DNA from: Chloroherpetonaceae bacterium | GTDB taxonomy: Bacteria; Bacteroidota; Chlorobiia; Chlorobiales; Chloroherpetonaceae | DNA: 38,690 nt | Direction of reading: 5' to 3' | NCBI GenBank assembly: GCA_028277445.1 | Contig: JANQGG010000048.1 | Location: 1 to 38,690, forward strand | Part shown: one piece after another, positions 1 to 7,866 of the stretch | Numbering within the stretch: position 1 is the first letter of the stretch | How the letters are laid out: every line of letters starts with the position of its first letter | Translations under genes and position numbers: made by a program | Notes under the pieces: model-generated | Database searches by the model: none | What the model saw: the letters and a program-made list of their open reading frames with translations, nothing else | What the model was told of the DNA's origin: nothing

Positions 1-125
1 CTCAGAAAATGCCAATTTGGTTGAGATGCTGAAAACAAGTTCAGCATGACTAGAAAATGAGTGTCATTTTCTGTTTGTTTATTGTCAAATATTTGAGCTC
101 GCTTTGAACGACCGATAAAATCGGT
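1..125. repeat. Cluster of three small hairpins
   Basis: Three inverted repeats lie in tandem before the first gene. ATGCTGAA (26-33) pairs with TTCAGCAT (40-47) around a 6-base loop. AGAAAATGA (52-60) pairs perfectly with TCATTTTCT (64-72) around GTG. ACCGAT (111-116) pairs with ATCGGT (120-125) and is followed by TTGATTTT. The first resembles short dispersed palindromes found between genes in many bacteria; the third could end transcription from a gene left of the window. Function is inferred only. Confidence 0.5.
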
Positions 126-131
126 TTGATT

Positions 132-160
132 TTGGCACAATCCACAGAGATTTGTAAATT
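132..160 (+). promoter_or_regulatory. Putative sigma70 promoter of the PspC gene
   Basis: TTGGCA (132-137), a 17-base spacer and TAAATT (155-160) form a plausible -35/-10 pair. Transcription would start near 167, giving a leader of about 17 bases before the ATG at 184. Confidence 0.4.
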
Positions 161-183
161 CATCCACTTAATAAACTGCTCTC

Positions 184-381
184 ATGGTGAAGAAACTTTT
201 TAGATCACGTTCGAACCGAATGATCGCCGGCATTTGCGGAGGAATGTCTGCGTATTTCAACATTGATGCCACTCTGATAAGGATCGGCTATGTGCTGCTT
301 GGTGCATTGACTGCGTTTGTACCATTACTGATTGCCTACATTGTTGCCTGGTTTATTATTCCTGAAGAAACTGATCAATAG
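184..381 (+). CDS. PspC domain protein
   Basis: This 65-residue protein is a single PspC domain. The basic N-terminus with RSRSNRMIAGICGGMSAYF is the typical start of the domain, followed by one long hydrophobic segment (about residues 33-59) that anchors it in the inner membrane. PspC-family proteins take part in envelope-stress signalling (phage shock response) in Proteobacteria; small stand-alone PspC proteins such as this one are common in the FCB group and their exact role is less clear. It lies 30 bases before the TPR protein gene on the same strand and is probably co-transcribed. The ATG is preceded by no clear Shine-Dalgarno sequence. Confidence 0.88.
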   Translation: MVKKLFRSRSNRMIAGICGGMSAYFNIDATLIRIGYVLLGALTAFVPLLIAYIVAWFIIPEETDQ

Positions 382-411
382 ATCGTTAATTGTTTAATTC
401 TTAACAGCATT

Positions 412-1104
412 ATGCAAAAACCTAAACCACCTGTTTCAGCCCATTCGGATGATGATAACTTGTTATCACGAATAGATGAATTGCTTTTTTATGCTCAAAC
501 GCACAAAAACATGTTGATTGGCGTCGGTGCTTTCATTGTTATTATGGCAGCCGGTATTTTCTTTTACAACAATCAAAAAATTGCCCAAAACGAGAAAGCC
601 GCTAATGCGGTCGCTAAAATTCTTCCAACGTTCCAGGGTGAAAATTATGATGTGGCCATTTATGGCGACGCTGCTACAATGGGTTTGCTAGAAATTACCC
701 AAACCTATACCGGAAAGGATTATTCGGATATTGCCAATCTTTATCTTGGTAAAGCTTTTTTTGAAAAAGGTGTGTATGATTCGGCTTTGATGGGCTTTCA
801 GAATGTTTCTTCCGGCAGCGGTATAACCCATGCGATAGCGCTGGCAGGCGAAGGTGCATGTTATGAAGAACAAGGGAAATTTGAAAAAGCGGCCGGATTA
901 TTTAAAAACGCTGCACAAAGCACTGAAAATACCATCTTAAAACCGCTATATTTTTCCGATGCATCGCGCAATTACGAACTTTCCGGTAATATCTCCGAAG
1001 CCATTGCCCTTCAGGAAATTTTATTAAAGGAATTTACCAATTCCAAACAAGGCCAAAACGCCAAGATGGAAATGACGCGTTTAAAGAGTCTTCCAACCCC
1101 TTAA
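412..1104 (+). CDS. Membrane-anchored TPR protein (YfgM-like)
   Basis: The 230-residue product has an N-terminal cytoplasmic tail, one transmembrane helix (about residues 34-52) and a periplasmic region made of tetratricopeptide-like helical repeats, for example around residues 105-200 (YLGKAFFEKGVYDSALMGF, then a similar unit with ACYEEQGKFEKAAGLF). The layout resembles YfgM-type proteins, which sit at the Sec translocon with periplasmic chaperones. That comparison rests on architecture only. The gene precedes two peptidyl-prolyl isomerases by 10 and about 660 bases on the same strand, which fits a role in folding or quality control of exported proteins. Confidence 0.75.
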   Translation: MQKPKPPVSAHSDDDNLLSRIDELLFYAQTHKNMLIGVGAFIVIMAAGIFFYNNQKIAQNEKAANAVAKILPTFQGENYDVAIYGDAATMGLLEITQTYTGKDYSDIANLYLGKAFFEKGVYDSALMGFQNVSSGSGITHAIALAGEGACYEEQGKFEKAAGLFKNAAQSTENTILKPLYFSDASRNYELSGNISEAIALQEILLKEFTNSKQGQNAKMEMTRLKSLPTP

Positions 1105-1114
1105 GGCCATTGGG

Positions 1115-1714
1115 ATGAAAAGGCTACAGGTTTGGATTATCGTGATTGCTGCCACACTGGTTTGGGCTTCTGCAAGCGGATGCCTGCAAACTCGATCTAC
1201 CCACCAACCTTCGGTAAGCGACAGCGCTGTTCAATATATTATGGAAACGCCTTATGGCAACATCACCCTTGAACTTTTTGATGATACCCCCTTGCACAAA
1301 GCGAACTTTATCAAACTCGTCGGCGAGGGTTATTATGAAAACACTGCGTTTCACCGGGTGGTGCCGGGGATTTTAATTCAGTGCGGCGATCCCAATACTC
1401 GCGATCGGAAGATGCGTGAGCTTCATGGCCGGGGCGGTCCTGACTATACGATTCCAAATGAAGCCTGGCATCCTCATATGAGGGGTGTTATCGGTGCCGC
1501 GCGATTTGGGGACAAAAAAAACCCGAAGCGCGAATCTTCAGGAAGCCAGTTTTTTATAAACCTGGTTCATAATTATTACTACGATAGCTCATATACGGCG
1601 TTTGGAAAAGTGATCAGCGGTATAGAAGTGGCCGATAAAATATCAACTGTGCCGCGCGATGCGCTTGAAAACCCAATGGAAGCCATCACGATTTCCATAT
1701 ATCCCGTTGATTAA
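1115..1714 (+). CDS. Cyclophilin-type peptidyl-prolyl isomerase, predicted lipoprotein
   Basis: This 199-residue cyclophilin catalyses cis-trans isomerisation of prolyl peptide bonds. A hydrophobic signal segment ends in ASGC with Cys23, so it is probably a lipoprotein exposed to the periplasm. The cyclophilin core keeps the catalytic FHR (from ENTAFHRVV) and the SSGSQFFIN motif with the Gln and Phe of the active site. Within the usual GFMIQGGD motif the sequence reads GILIQCGD, so the aromatic residue that lines the proline pocket is replaced by Ile. The gene starts 10 bases after the TPR gene and is followed by a second cyclophilin; the two are clear paralogues that differ in predicted location. 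Confidence 0.9.
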   Translation: MKRLQVWIIVIAATLVWASASGCLQTRSTHQPSVSDSAVQYIMETPYGNITLELFDDTPLHKANFIKLVGEGYYENTAFHRVVPGILIQCGDPNTRDRKMRELHGRGGPDYTIPNEAWHPHMRGVIGAARFGDKKNPKRESSGSQFFINLVHNYYYDSSYTAFGKVISGIEVADKISTVPRDALENPMEAITISIYPVD

Positions 1715-1764
1715 TTTTTTGTATGTTGCAATCATTCTTTTATAACCATTAAACTCTATTCATT

Positions 1765-2253
1765 ATGGCGCAACAGTATCTGCTTAAAACATCCCTGGGG
1801 GAAATCACCCTTGAACTCTTTGACGACACCCCACAGCACCGCGATAACTTTGCCAAGCTCGTTTCGGAAAAGTATTATGATGGCATTCGTTTCCATCGGG
1901 TGATCAAGGGATTTATGATCCAGGGCGGCGATCCGCTTTCACGCGATGATTCCAAGCGCCATATGCATGGCACCGGCGGACCTGATCATCGCGTCCCGGC
2001 TGAAATCAAACACTCAAACAAACGTGGCACACTTGCGGCTGCGCGTGATAATAATCCGCAAAAGGCCTCATCCGGCAGTCAGTTCTACATTAACCACGCC
2101 GATAATCTGTTTCTGGATAACGAATACACGGTTTATGGCAAAGTTCTCAGTGGCTTGGATGTGGTGGATAAAATTGCGGTCGTAAAAACCGACCAAGCCG
2201 ATAACCCGATTGAAGCCGTTACCATAGAATCTGTGACGGTTGTTGAGGTGTAA
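1765..2253 (+). CDS. Cyclophilin-type peptidyl-prolyl isomerase, cytosolic
   Basis: The 162-residue product is a complete single-domain cyclophilin without a signal peptide. It keeps the canonical active-site motifs FHRVIKGFMIQGGDP and SSGSQFYIN and the family's normal length. It shares long stretches with the lipoprotein cyclophilin just upstream (ITLELFDDTP in both), showing a tandem duplication in which one copy gained or lost an export signal. The gap of 50 bases and a strong terminator after the stop suggest it is the last gene of this group. Confidence 0.92.
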   Translation: MAQQYLLKTSLGEITLELFDDTPQHRDNFAKLVSEKYYDGIRFHRVIKGFMIQGGDPLSRDDSKRHMHGTGGPDHRVPAEIKHSNKRGTLAAARDNNPQKASSGSQFYINHADNLFLDNEYTVYGKVLSGLDVVDKIAVVKTDQADNPIEAVTIESVTVVEV

Positions 2254-2282
2254 GGTTTTTCTACCGAATGAATGATGATAAT

Positions 2283-2320
2283 AAAGTGAAGTCACCATCA
2301 TGGGCGCTTCACTTTTTTTT
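2283..2320 (+). terminator. Intrinsic terminator after the cyclophilin genes
   Basis: AAAGTGAAG (2283-2291) pairs with CTTCACTTT (2307-2315) around a 15-base loop and is followed by a run of T to 2320. Confidence 0.8.
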
Positions 2321-2459
2321 ACATTCATTTCAAAAACATACTATATTATAAAAGTCATCCAAATCACATTTGATTGTAATTTTTATTTAGTTTTCCCTGA
2401 AATCTTGATACATGATTTACTTGTTATACTTTTTAGTAAATTTCTAAAAAAGTAGTGAT

Positions 2460-2678
2460 ATGCATACCATTCAGTTAAAAATAAATGATAAAGTCTACGA
2501 TAAATTCCTTTGGTTATTGAGTAAATTTACTAAGGATGAGATTGAGATTATCAATGAAGAACAAGATTTCATTTCAACGCAAAAATATTTGCAGAAAGAA
2601 CTGGAGGAAATTGAAAACGGACAAGCCAAATTTATTTCCCAAAAGGAAATGGAAAAGAGATTGGATCAAACTATCTAA
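2460..2678 (+). CDS. Probable antitoxin of a ParE/RelE-type module
   Basis: This 72-residue protein is small and highly charged, with a predicted helical C-terminal half rich in Glu and Lys (EKELEEIENG region). I do not recognise a named DNA-binding fold in it. The call rests on position: it lies 3 bases before a ParE/RelE-like toxin gene, in the usual antitoxin-first order. Similar small partners appear with Bacteroidota/Chlorobiota ParE proteins. The preceding 140 bases are AT-rich and hold a TATACT sequence (2425-2430) that could be a -10 box. Confidence 0.65.
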   Translation: MHTIQLKINDKVYDKFLWLLSKFTKDEIEIINEEQDFISTQKYLQKELEEIENGQAKFISQKEMEKRLDQTI

Positions 2679-2681
2679 ACA

Positions 2682-2969
2682 ATGAAACTTGTTTATAAGG
2701 AATCATTTGTTGAAAGGCTTGAACATCAAATAAAATATATTTCACAAGATAACCCCACTGCTGCAAAGAATTTCAAAAACGAACTTTTAAAAAGAATAAA
2801 AGTAATCCCTAAACAACCTCTTTTATTTAGGAAATCAATTTATTTCAACGACGATTCAATTCGAGATTTGATATTTAAAGGCTACACAGTCGTTTTCAGG
2901 ATTAATCCCGATCTTGATCAAATTGAAATTTTTGGCCTTGTTAAATTTCAGGAGAATCCAACCGACTAA
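2682..2969 (+). CDS. ParE/RelE-family toxin
   Basis: The 95-residue product has the RelE/ParE superfamily pattern: an N-terminal helix pair (FVERLEHQIKYISQDNPTAAKNF), followed by the beta-sheet core containing RDLIFKGYTVVFRIN, which matches the R-x-L/I-x-x-x-Y-x-V-x-Y/F-R-I signature. Members either cleave mRNA at the ribosome or poison gyrase; sequence alone does not decide which, though the missing catalytic His of ribosome-dependent RelE types leans towards ParE. It starts 3 bases after the presumed antitoxin and the pair stands alone between two terminated units. Confidence 0.8.
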   Translation: MKLVYKESFVERLEHQIKYISQDNPTAAKNFKNELLKRIKVIPKQPLLFRKSIYFNDDSIRDLIFKGYTVVFRINPDLDQIEIFGLVKFQENPTD

Positions 2970-3080
2970 AAAAAAGGCAAGCTTACACCCGTTTTTAACT
3001 AGCAGCTTTGTGCCTAACCCAAATAACCTGCCTTTCTCTTTATAGATCATTTCTCAATGGACAAAAATCTTACAAAATAC

Positions 3081-3108
3081 TTGCATGAAATCCTGAAACC
3101 ATTATAAT
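3081..3108 (+). promoter_or_regulatory. Sigma70-like promoter of the YggS gene
   Basis: TTGCAT (3081-3086), 16 bases, then a perfect TATAAT (3103-3108). The predicted start near 3115 gives a 30-base leader. Confidence 0.6.
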
Positions 3109-3144
3109 TAGGTTTAAACTAATAATGCTCAGAATTACAGATAC

Positions 3145-3834
3145 ATGGGAAGTATTGCACAAAATTTAGCTGAGATTCAAGAAGAGATATCAAACGCATG
3201 TTTGCGTGCAGGTCGCGAGCCCAATGCGGTAAAACTGATTGCGATTTCAAAGAAAAAGTCGGCAGAAGCGATTTTGGACGCTTATCAGGCCGGCCAGCGT
3301 GATTTCGGCGAAAATTACGTCCAGGAATTTCTGGCTAAAAAACGCGATCTCCTTTTAGCCCAATGCCAAATCAATTGGCATTTTACCGGGCATTTGCAAT
3401 CCAATAAAATCAAATCGGTTATCGATCAGGTATCAATGATCCAAACCATCGATAAGCTTTCCACAGCCGAAGCCGTTTCCAAACGTGCTGAACAAGCGGG
3501 GCTAACTATGCCAATTCTAATGGAAGTGAATATTTCCAACGAATACAGTAAAAGCGGTTTTGATCCCGATGAGGTTTTAAGCGCGGCCGATTCCATTTCA
3601 GAACTTCCTCATGTTGAACTCCATGGGCTTATGACCATTGGTTCACCTGACCTGAGCGTTGTTGGCATGGAATTTTATCACATGCGTAAGCTACTTGAAG
3701 AGGTGGCCAAAAATTCACCCAATCCCGATAACGTTTGCGAGCTTTCGATGGGAATGAGTCAAGATTATGATATTGCCATTCAGGAAGGCGCCACCATGGT
3801 TCGTATCGGTACTTCAATTTTTGGCGCGCGTTAA
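3145..3834 (+). CDS. yggS: PLP homeostasis protein, YggS family
   Basis: The 229-residue protein is a single TIM-barrel PLP-binding protein of the YggS/PROSC/YBL036C family, which controls free pyridoxal phosphate rather than catalysing a known reaction. The PLP-binding lysine is Lys36 in IAISKKK. Other family marks are DFGENYVQEF, WHFTGHLQSNKIK, the EVNIS strand, and the C-terminal LSMGMSQDYDIAIQEGATMVRIGTSIFGAR phosphate-binding segment (pattern seen at residues 200-229). Length is normal. It is followed by a DivIVA-like gene and an aminotransferase; yggS next to divIVA is also common in Gram-positive genomes. Confidence 0.94.
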   Translation: MGSIAQNLAEIQEEISNACLRAGREPNAVKLIAISKKKSAEAILDAYQAGQRDFGENYVQEFLAKKRDLLLAQCQINWHFTGHLQSNKIKSVIDQVSMIQTIDKLSTAEAVSKRAEQAGLTMPILMEVNISNEYSKSGFDPDEVLSAADSISELPHVELHGLMTIGSPDLSVVGMEFYHMRKLLEEVAKNSPNPDNVCELSMGMSQDYDIAIQEGATMVRIGTSIFGAR

Positions 3835-3996
3835 GAAATTGGTTTCGGATCAATTGTTTATAGAATTTTTTTCTCCTTTAAAGAATTTTTTTTCCTATTT
3901 CCAAAATCGTATTTATTTATACGCTTAAAAGCTGTATTTTAACGCTTTAATACTGAATGGTTTTGATTTTTAAATATTAAGCGTGTCCGATGTGAT

Positions 3997-4815
3997 ATGA
4001 AACTTACCCCGATCGACATAAAGAAGCAAGAATTTAAGCGTACGCTTCGTGGCTATGATCATGTAGAAGTCGATGCGTTTCTTGAAACACTTTCCAGCCA
4101 ATGGGAGCTTTTACTGAATGAAAAAGCCGGTATGGAACAACGCATCCGCGACCTCGAAATGGAGATTCAAAAATTCAAACAGGTCGAAAATATGCTTCAT
4201 CAAACTTTAGCCCAAGCCCAGCAGTCTTCAACATCAACGGTTGAAAACGCAAAAAAAGAGGCTGAGATCATCAAGCACGAAGCTCAGGTTGAAGCAACCC
4301 GAATGATAGACAATGCAACCACGAAGGTAGAAACCATCAATCAAAACATTCAACATTTACTGCTCCAGCGTCATGAAATCATCAGTAAGTTGAAGATTTT
4401 ACTTTCATCTCAAATGGAGCTGTTGGATTCATTACAAAAGGATAGTGAAAACGCTATTCACATTAATACCGATTTGAAAAATGAGTCGCCTAATCCATCC
4501 AATGGGCAACTAGAGTCCACAAACATCGAGCCGATTGAACTTAAAGAATCAGGCTTGGAAAAGATAGAATCCATACCGTCAAAGCCTGATGCCAAATCCG
4601 ATCCGGACAATTTTTTTGAACCGATAAGCTCGGGTAATCAAACAAAACCCGAAGATTTGCCAACCACTCAAAGAAGTGATAAGCCTTTAGATTCCGACCA
4701 AAATTCACTATCTTCGCAAACGACTCGAATAGAAGTACCGTTAGAAGAACCCCGTAAAAAAACTGCGCCTTCTCGAGATTTAAATATTGATGATATTCTT
4801 GATAGTCTGGAATAA
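3997..4815 (+). CDS. DivIVA domain protein
   Basis: The 272-residue protein begins with the DivIVA membrane-curvature domain: MKLTPIDIKKQEFKRTLRGY followed by DHVEVDAFLETL. A coiled coil covers about residues 35-155, and the C-terminal third is acidic, low-complexity and probably disordered, ending in a conserved-looking short helix (DLNIDDILDSLE). DivIVA proteins gather at curved or polar membrane and recruit cell-division or growth factors. Its presence in a Gram-negative FCB genome fits known Chlorobiota members. It lies 40 bases before the aminotransferase gene and 162 bases after yggS. Confidence 0.88.
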   Translation: MKLTPIDIKKQEFKRTLRGYDHVEVDAFLETLSSQWELLLNEKAGMEQRIRDLEMEIQKFKQVENMLHQTLAQAQQSSTSTVENAKKEAEIIKHEAQVEATRMIDNATTKVETINQNIQHLLLQRHEIISKLKILLSSQMELLDSLQKDSENAIHINTDLKNESPNPSNGQLESTNIEPIELKESGLEKIESIPSKPDAKSDPDNFFEPISSGNQTKPEDLPTTQRSDKPLDSDQNSLSSQTTRIEVPLEEPRKKTAPSRDLNIDDILDSLE

Positions 4816-4855
4816 GCTGAAAATCCATTTGTAACTGCAACCAATAACTATACTC

Positions 4856-6106
4856 ATGAATCACAATTCTTTGCACCATACGAACTATTATCCTGCTGAA
4901 CGCGTCGAAAACTATAAATATGCTATTCGGAATATAGTTGCGGAAGCAAAAAAGATAGAAGCACAGGGTCGTAAAGTCACTTACCTAAACATCGGTGATC
5001 CAATTTTATACGGATTTCAACCGCCGGAAGAATTTATAGAAGCCAAAATTCGCGCGCTTCGCGATGGTCATAATGGCTATGCTCCTTCAACCGGTGTTCC
5101 TGAAGTTTTGGAAACAATTGCCAGCGAAGCTCATAACCGTGGTTTTCATACCACACCCGATGATATTGCCATTACTTATGGCGCATCCGAAGCTGCCGAT
5201 TTAATCTTAACCGCCCTTTTGGAACAGGGTGATGAAATTTTAGCGCCTTGCCCAAGCTATCCGCTTTATACGGCAATTATCACAAAATTAGAAGCGGTTG
5301 AAGTGCCATATCATCAAATGCCCGAAAGCATGTGGCAGCCCGATACCGACGAAATTGAAAGTAAAATTACCAAGCGAACACGGGCTATTATTATCATAAA
5401 TCCCAATAATCCGACCGGTGCGCTTTATCCAAAAGAAACCCTGGAGCGGATTATCGAAATTGCCCGTAAGCACAAGTTGGTGGTGATTTCCGATGAAGTT
5501 TACCATCGACTGACGTATGAAAACAAGCATATACCCATTGCAAGCCTTGCCGGAAATGATGTGCCCGTTTTTACCATTGAAAGCGTTTCAAAAAATTACA
5601 TGGCTCCGGGATGGCGATTAGGCTGGATGACGATAACCAATGCTCATTTGGTGAATGATTTAAAACGCGCTATTTATAAACTTGGCGATGCACGCCTATG
5701 TGCGCCAAGCGCTTCTCAATATGCGGTCAACGAAGCCATTCACATTAAGCCCGAATATACCCAGCATGTTATTTCCAGGCTGCGTGCTCAGCGTGATTTA
5801 ACGTTCAAAGCTTTGAATAGCATTGAAGGTATTTCATGCAATAAGCCCGAAGGCGCTTTTTATGCGATGCCAAAAGTGGATTTGCAGACTACTGATTTTG
5901 ATAATGATGAAGACTACATTATCAATTTGTTGAACAGCACAGGCATCCTTTATGTTCATGGCTCAGGTTTTGGTATGGATCCTAAAGACGGATTTTTCAG
6001 ATTGGTGTTTTTACCTGATACCGATACGCTGGAAGATGTTTATCAACGAGTTGCTGATTTTCAAATTAAATTTCGTGAGTCTAAACTTTCAACGCTTAGT
6101 TTATAA
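4856..6106 (+). CDS. PLP-dependent aminotransferase (class I/II, AlaA-like)
   Basis: The 416-residue enzyme has all fold-type I aminotransferase marks: NIGDP near residues 45-49, Tyr and Asn at the cofactor site (INPNNPTG, 181-188), Asp213 of ISDEVYH, the Schiff-base Lys246 in SVSKNYMAPGWRLGW, and a C-terminal FRLVF motif with the carboxylate-binding Arg. It best resembles the alanine/aspartate aminotransferase group that includes E. coli AlaA. Substrate cannot be fixed from sequence. It is 23 bases before the purine nucleoside phosphorylase gene, probably in one transcript. Confidence 0.9.
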   Translation: MNHNSLHHTNYYPAERVENYKYAIRNIVAEAKKIEAQGRKVTYLNIGDPILYGFQPPEEFIEAKIRALRDGHNGYAPSTGVPEVLETIASEAHNRGFHTTPDDIAITYGASEAADLILTALLEQGDEILAPCPSYPLYTAIITKLEAVEVPYHQMPESMWQPDTDEIESKITKRTRAIIIINPNNPTGALYPKETLERIIEIARKHKLVVISDEVYHRLTYENKHIPIASLAGNDVPVFTIESVSKNYMAPGWRLGWMTITNAHLVNDLKRAIYKLGDARLCAPSASQYAVNEAIHIKPEYTQHVISRLRAQRDLTFKALNSIEGISCNKPEGAFYAMPKVDLQTTDFDNDEDYIINLLNSTGILYVHGSGFGMDPKDGFFRLVFLPDTDTLEDVYQRVADFQIKFRESKLSTLSL

Positions 6107-6129
6107 ACCAATAAAAAAACCAACTTCAG

Positions 6130-6957
6130 ATGAGCGATTTAAGACAAAAAATCCAGGAGGCCATTAAACACATACGTACCAAAACCCAGGAAAACTATCC
6201 GATTGGCATTATTCTTGGTACCGGGTTAGGCGCGCTAGCTAAAGAAATTGAAATCGATTTTTCTTTGGACTATGGCGATATCCCATATTTTCCGATATCT
6301 ACCGTAGAGTCGCACCAGGGTCGATTGATTTTTGGCACCTTGGCCGGTAAAAAAGTTGTTGCCATGCAAGGCCGCTTTCACTTTTATGAAGGCTACACCA
6401 TGCAGCAAATCACGTTCCCGGTTCGCGTGATGAAATATTTGGGCGTTCAAAAACTCTTTATTTCAAACGCTTGTGGCGGTTTGAATCCGCAATATCGCAA
6501 AGGTGATATCATGATCATTGATGATCATATCAACCTTTTGGGAACAAATCCATTGATTGGGCCAAACGATGCAGAGTTAGGCGATCGTTTCCCTGATATG
6601 AGTCAACCATACTCCAAAGAGCTCATAGAATTGGCAGAAGATGTCGCTATGGAAAACAAGATTAAAGTTCATAGAGGTGTGTATTTAGCATTATCGGGGC
6701 CAAATCTGGAAACGCGTGCCGAATATCGTATGCTTCGTATCCTGCAAGCCGATGTGGTTGGCATGTCAACCGTACCGGAAGTGATTGCTGCTGTTCATCA
6801 GGGCACGGAAGTATTTGGCATTTCTATCATTACCGATGAATGCTTTCCGGAATCATTGGTACCCGTAAGCATCGAAGAAGTTGTTGAAGCAGCCAATATG
6901 GCTGAACCCAGCATGACCGTTATTTTAAAAACAGTTATTGCACGGGTGAGCGTTTAA
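6130..6957 (+). CDS. Purine nucleoside phosphorylase, trimeric type
   Basis: The 275-residue enzyme cleaves purine nucleosides with phosphate to free base and ribose 1-phosphate. Family marks are GTGLG (30-34), SHQGR (61-65), the RFHFYEGY segment, NACGG (113-117), GPNLETRAEYR with the base-binding Glu194, and GMSTVPEV. Where human PNP has Asn243 this protein has Asp236 (SIITDEC). In human PNP an Asn-to-Asp change at this position is known to allow 6-aminopurines, so adenosine-type substrates are possible here. It ends the aminotransferase unit and is followed by a strong terminator; mtnA of methionine salvage lies 0.9 kb downstream. Confidence 0.93.
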   Translation: MSDLRQKIQEAIKHIRTKTQENYPIGIILGTGLGALAKEIEIDFSLDYGDIPYFPISTVESHQGRLIFGTLAGKKVVAMQGRFHFYEGYTMQQITFPVRVMKYLGVQKLFISNACGGLNPQYRKGDIMIIDDHINLLGTNPLIGPNDAELGDRFPDMSQPYSKELIELAEDVAMENKIKVHRGVYLALSGPNLETRAEYRMLRILQADVVGMSTVPEVIAAVHQGTEVFGISIITDECFPESLVPVSIEEVVEAANMAEPSMTVILKTVIARVSV

Positions 6958-6985
6958 TTTATTGAAACGCTGATAGATACTAAAC

Positions 6986-7010
6986 AGGGGTGTTAAAACG
7001 CCCCTTTTTT
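6986..7010 (+). terminator. Intrinsic terminator after the PNP gene
   Basis: AGGGGTG (6986-6992) pairs with CGCCCCT (6999-7005) around TTAAAA and is followed by TTTTTT. Confidence 0.85.
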
Positions 7011-7165
7011 ATTGGAACAATTCTTTTTTTAACAACTTTTATTCATCCCCACTTATTTATATCTTCTTTTTGACTTCACGCGATATTGTTGCTTTTTCAA
7101 TTAATTCTAACATTACTGAATTAATTTAAGCCGTATTTATTTCCTGTATTCAAAACTGCCTTCCC

Positions 7166-7729
7166 ATGACCATAATCGATCTTTGGACACGATATAAATC
7201 CTGGCTTAGGTACAATGTCCCAAAATCCTTTCGTGGTTTTAAAAAAGGGGCTTCAACGCTTCAACTATCCAGAGTTCAAAAAAAGCTGGGGATCAATTTT
7301 ACGGATGATGTTCGTGAGTTTTATCAAATTCATAACGGCCAGGTGCAGCGTCGGATATTACTATTCAACGAATCTGAGCTATTATCTTTTCAATTGATGA
7401 TCTTGGAATGGGCACATTGGAAAGAGCTTCACGATGATGGCGAGTTCAACCATTTGAAAAGCGAAAGTGATCCGGAAGTTCAACCTGTTTGGTGGGATAA
7501 GAACTGGATTCCATTTACCGATAACGGCGCTGGTGATCATTTGTGCATTGACTTCAATCCTACCGCCAAGGGTAAATACGGTCAAATTATATCGTTGTAT
7601 CACGATCAATCCTATCGTGAAAAAGTAGCCGATTCGCTTTATGAGTGGTTTTTCAATTACATTAACGACTTGGAAAAAGGCCATTACGTGTTTTCCAAGC
7701 AGACCTGTTCAATTTTAAAAAAACAATAA
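7166..7729 (+). CDS. SMI1/KNR4 family protein
   Basis: This 187-residue protein has the SMI1/KNR4 (SUKH) fold: an N-terminal helix, LGINFTDDVREFYQIHNGQ, a central KNWIPFTDNGAGDHLCIDFNP strand-turn motif, and a C-terminal helix starting ADSLYEWFFNYI. SUKH proteins often serve as immunity proteins to secreted toxins, but many stand-alone versions have no known toxin. No toxin gene lies next to it. It stands as a single gene between terminators. Confidence 0.87.
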   Translation: MTIIDLWTRYKSWLRYNVPKSFRGFKKGASTLQLSRVQKKLGINFTDDVREFYQIHNGQVQRRILLFNESELLSFQLMILEWAHWKELHDDGEFNHLKSESDPEVQPVWWDKNWIPFTDNGAGDHLCIDFNPTAKGKYGQIISLYHDQSYREKVADSLYEWFFNYINDLEKGHYVFSKQTCSILKKQ

Positions 7730-7740
7730 AACAGGCTTCC

Positions 7741-7766
7741 AATACTTCTTACTGAGTATTTTTTTT
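7741..7766 (+). terminator. Intrinsic terminator after the SMI1/KNR4 gene
   Basis: AATACT (7741-7746) pairs with AGTATT (7755-7760) around an 8-base loop and runs into TTTTTT. Confidence 0.75.
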
Positions 7767-7827
7767 GGAAATATTTACGTTTCCCTCCTCTTTTTGTAAC
7801 TTCAAGCCATCAGTAACACACCAACAT

Positions 7828-7856
7828 TTGACTTACAGTTTTTCAAACCATAATAT
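7828..7856 (+). promoter_or_regulatory. Sigma70-like promoter of mtnA with almost no leader
   Basis: TTGACT (7828-7833), 17 bases, TAATAT (7851-7856). Only 10 bases separate the -10 box from the ATG at 7867, so the predicted transcript begins about 3-4 bases before the start codon. Confidence 0.55.
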
Positions 7857-7866
7857 TTATTCATCT

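Noticed and set aside
2405-2430. TTGATA and TATACT as a promoter of the ParE-type module
   Set aside because: The 14-base spacer is too short and there is no extended -10; only the -10 box is mentioned.
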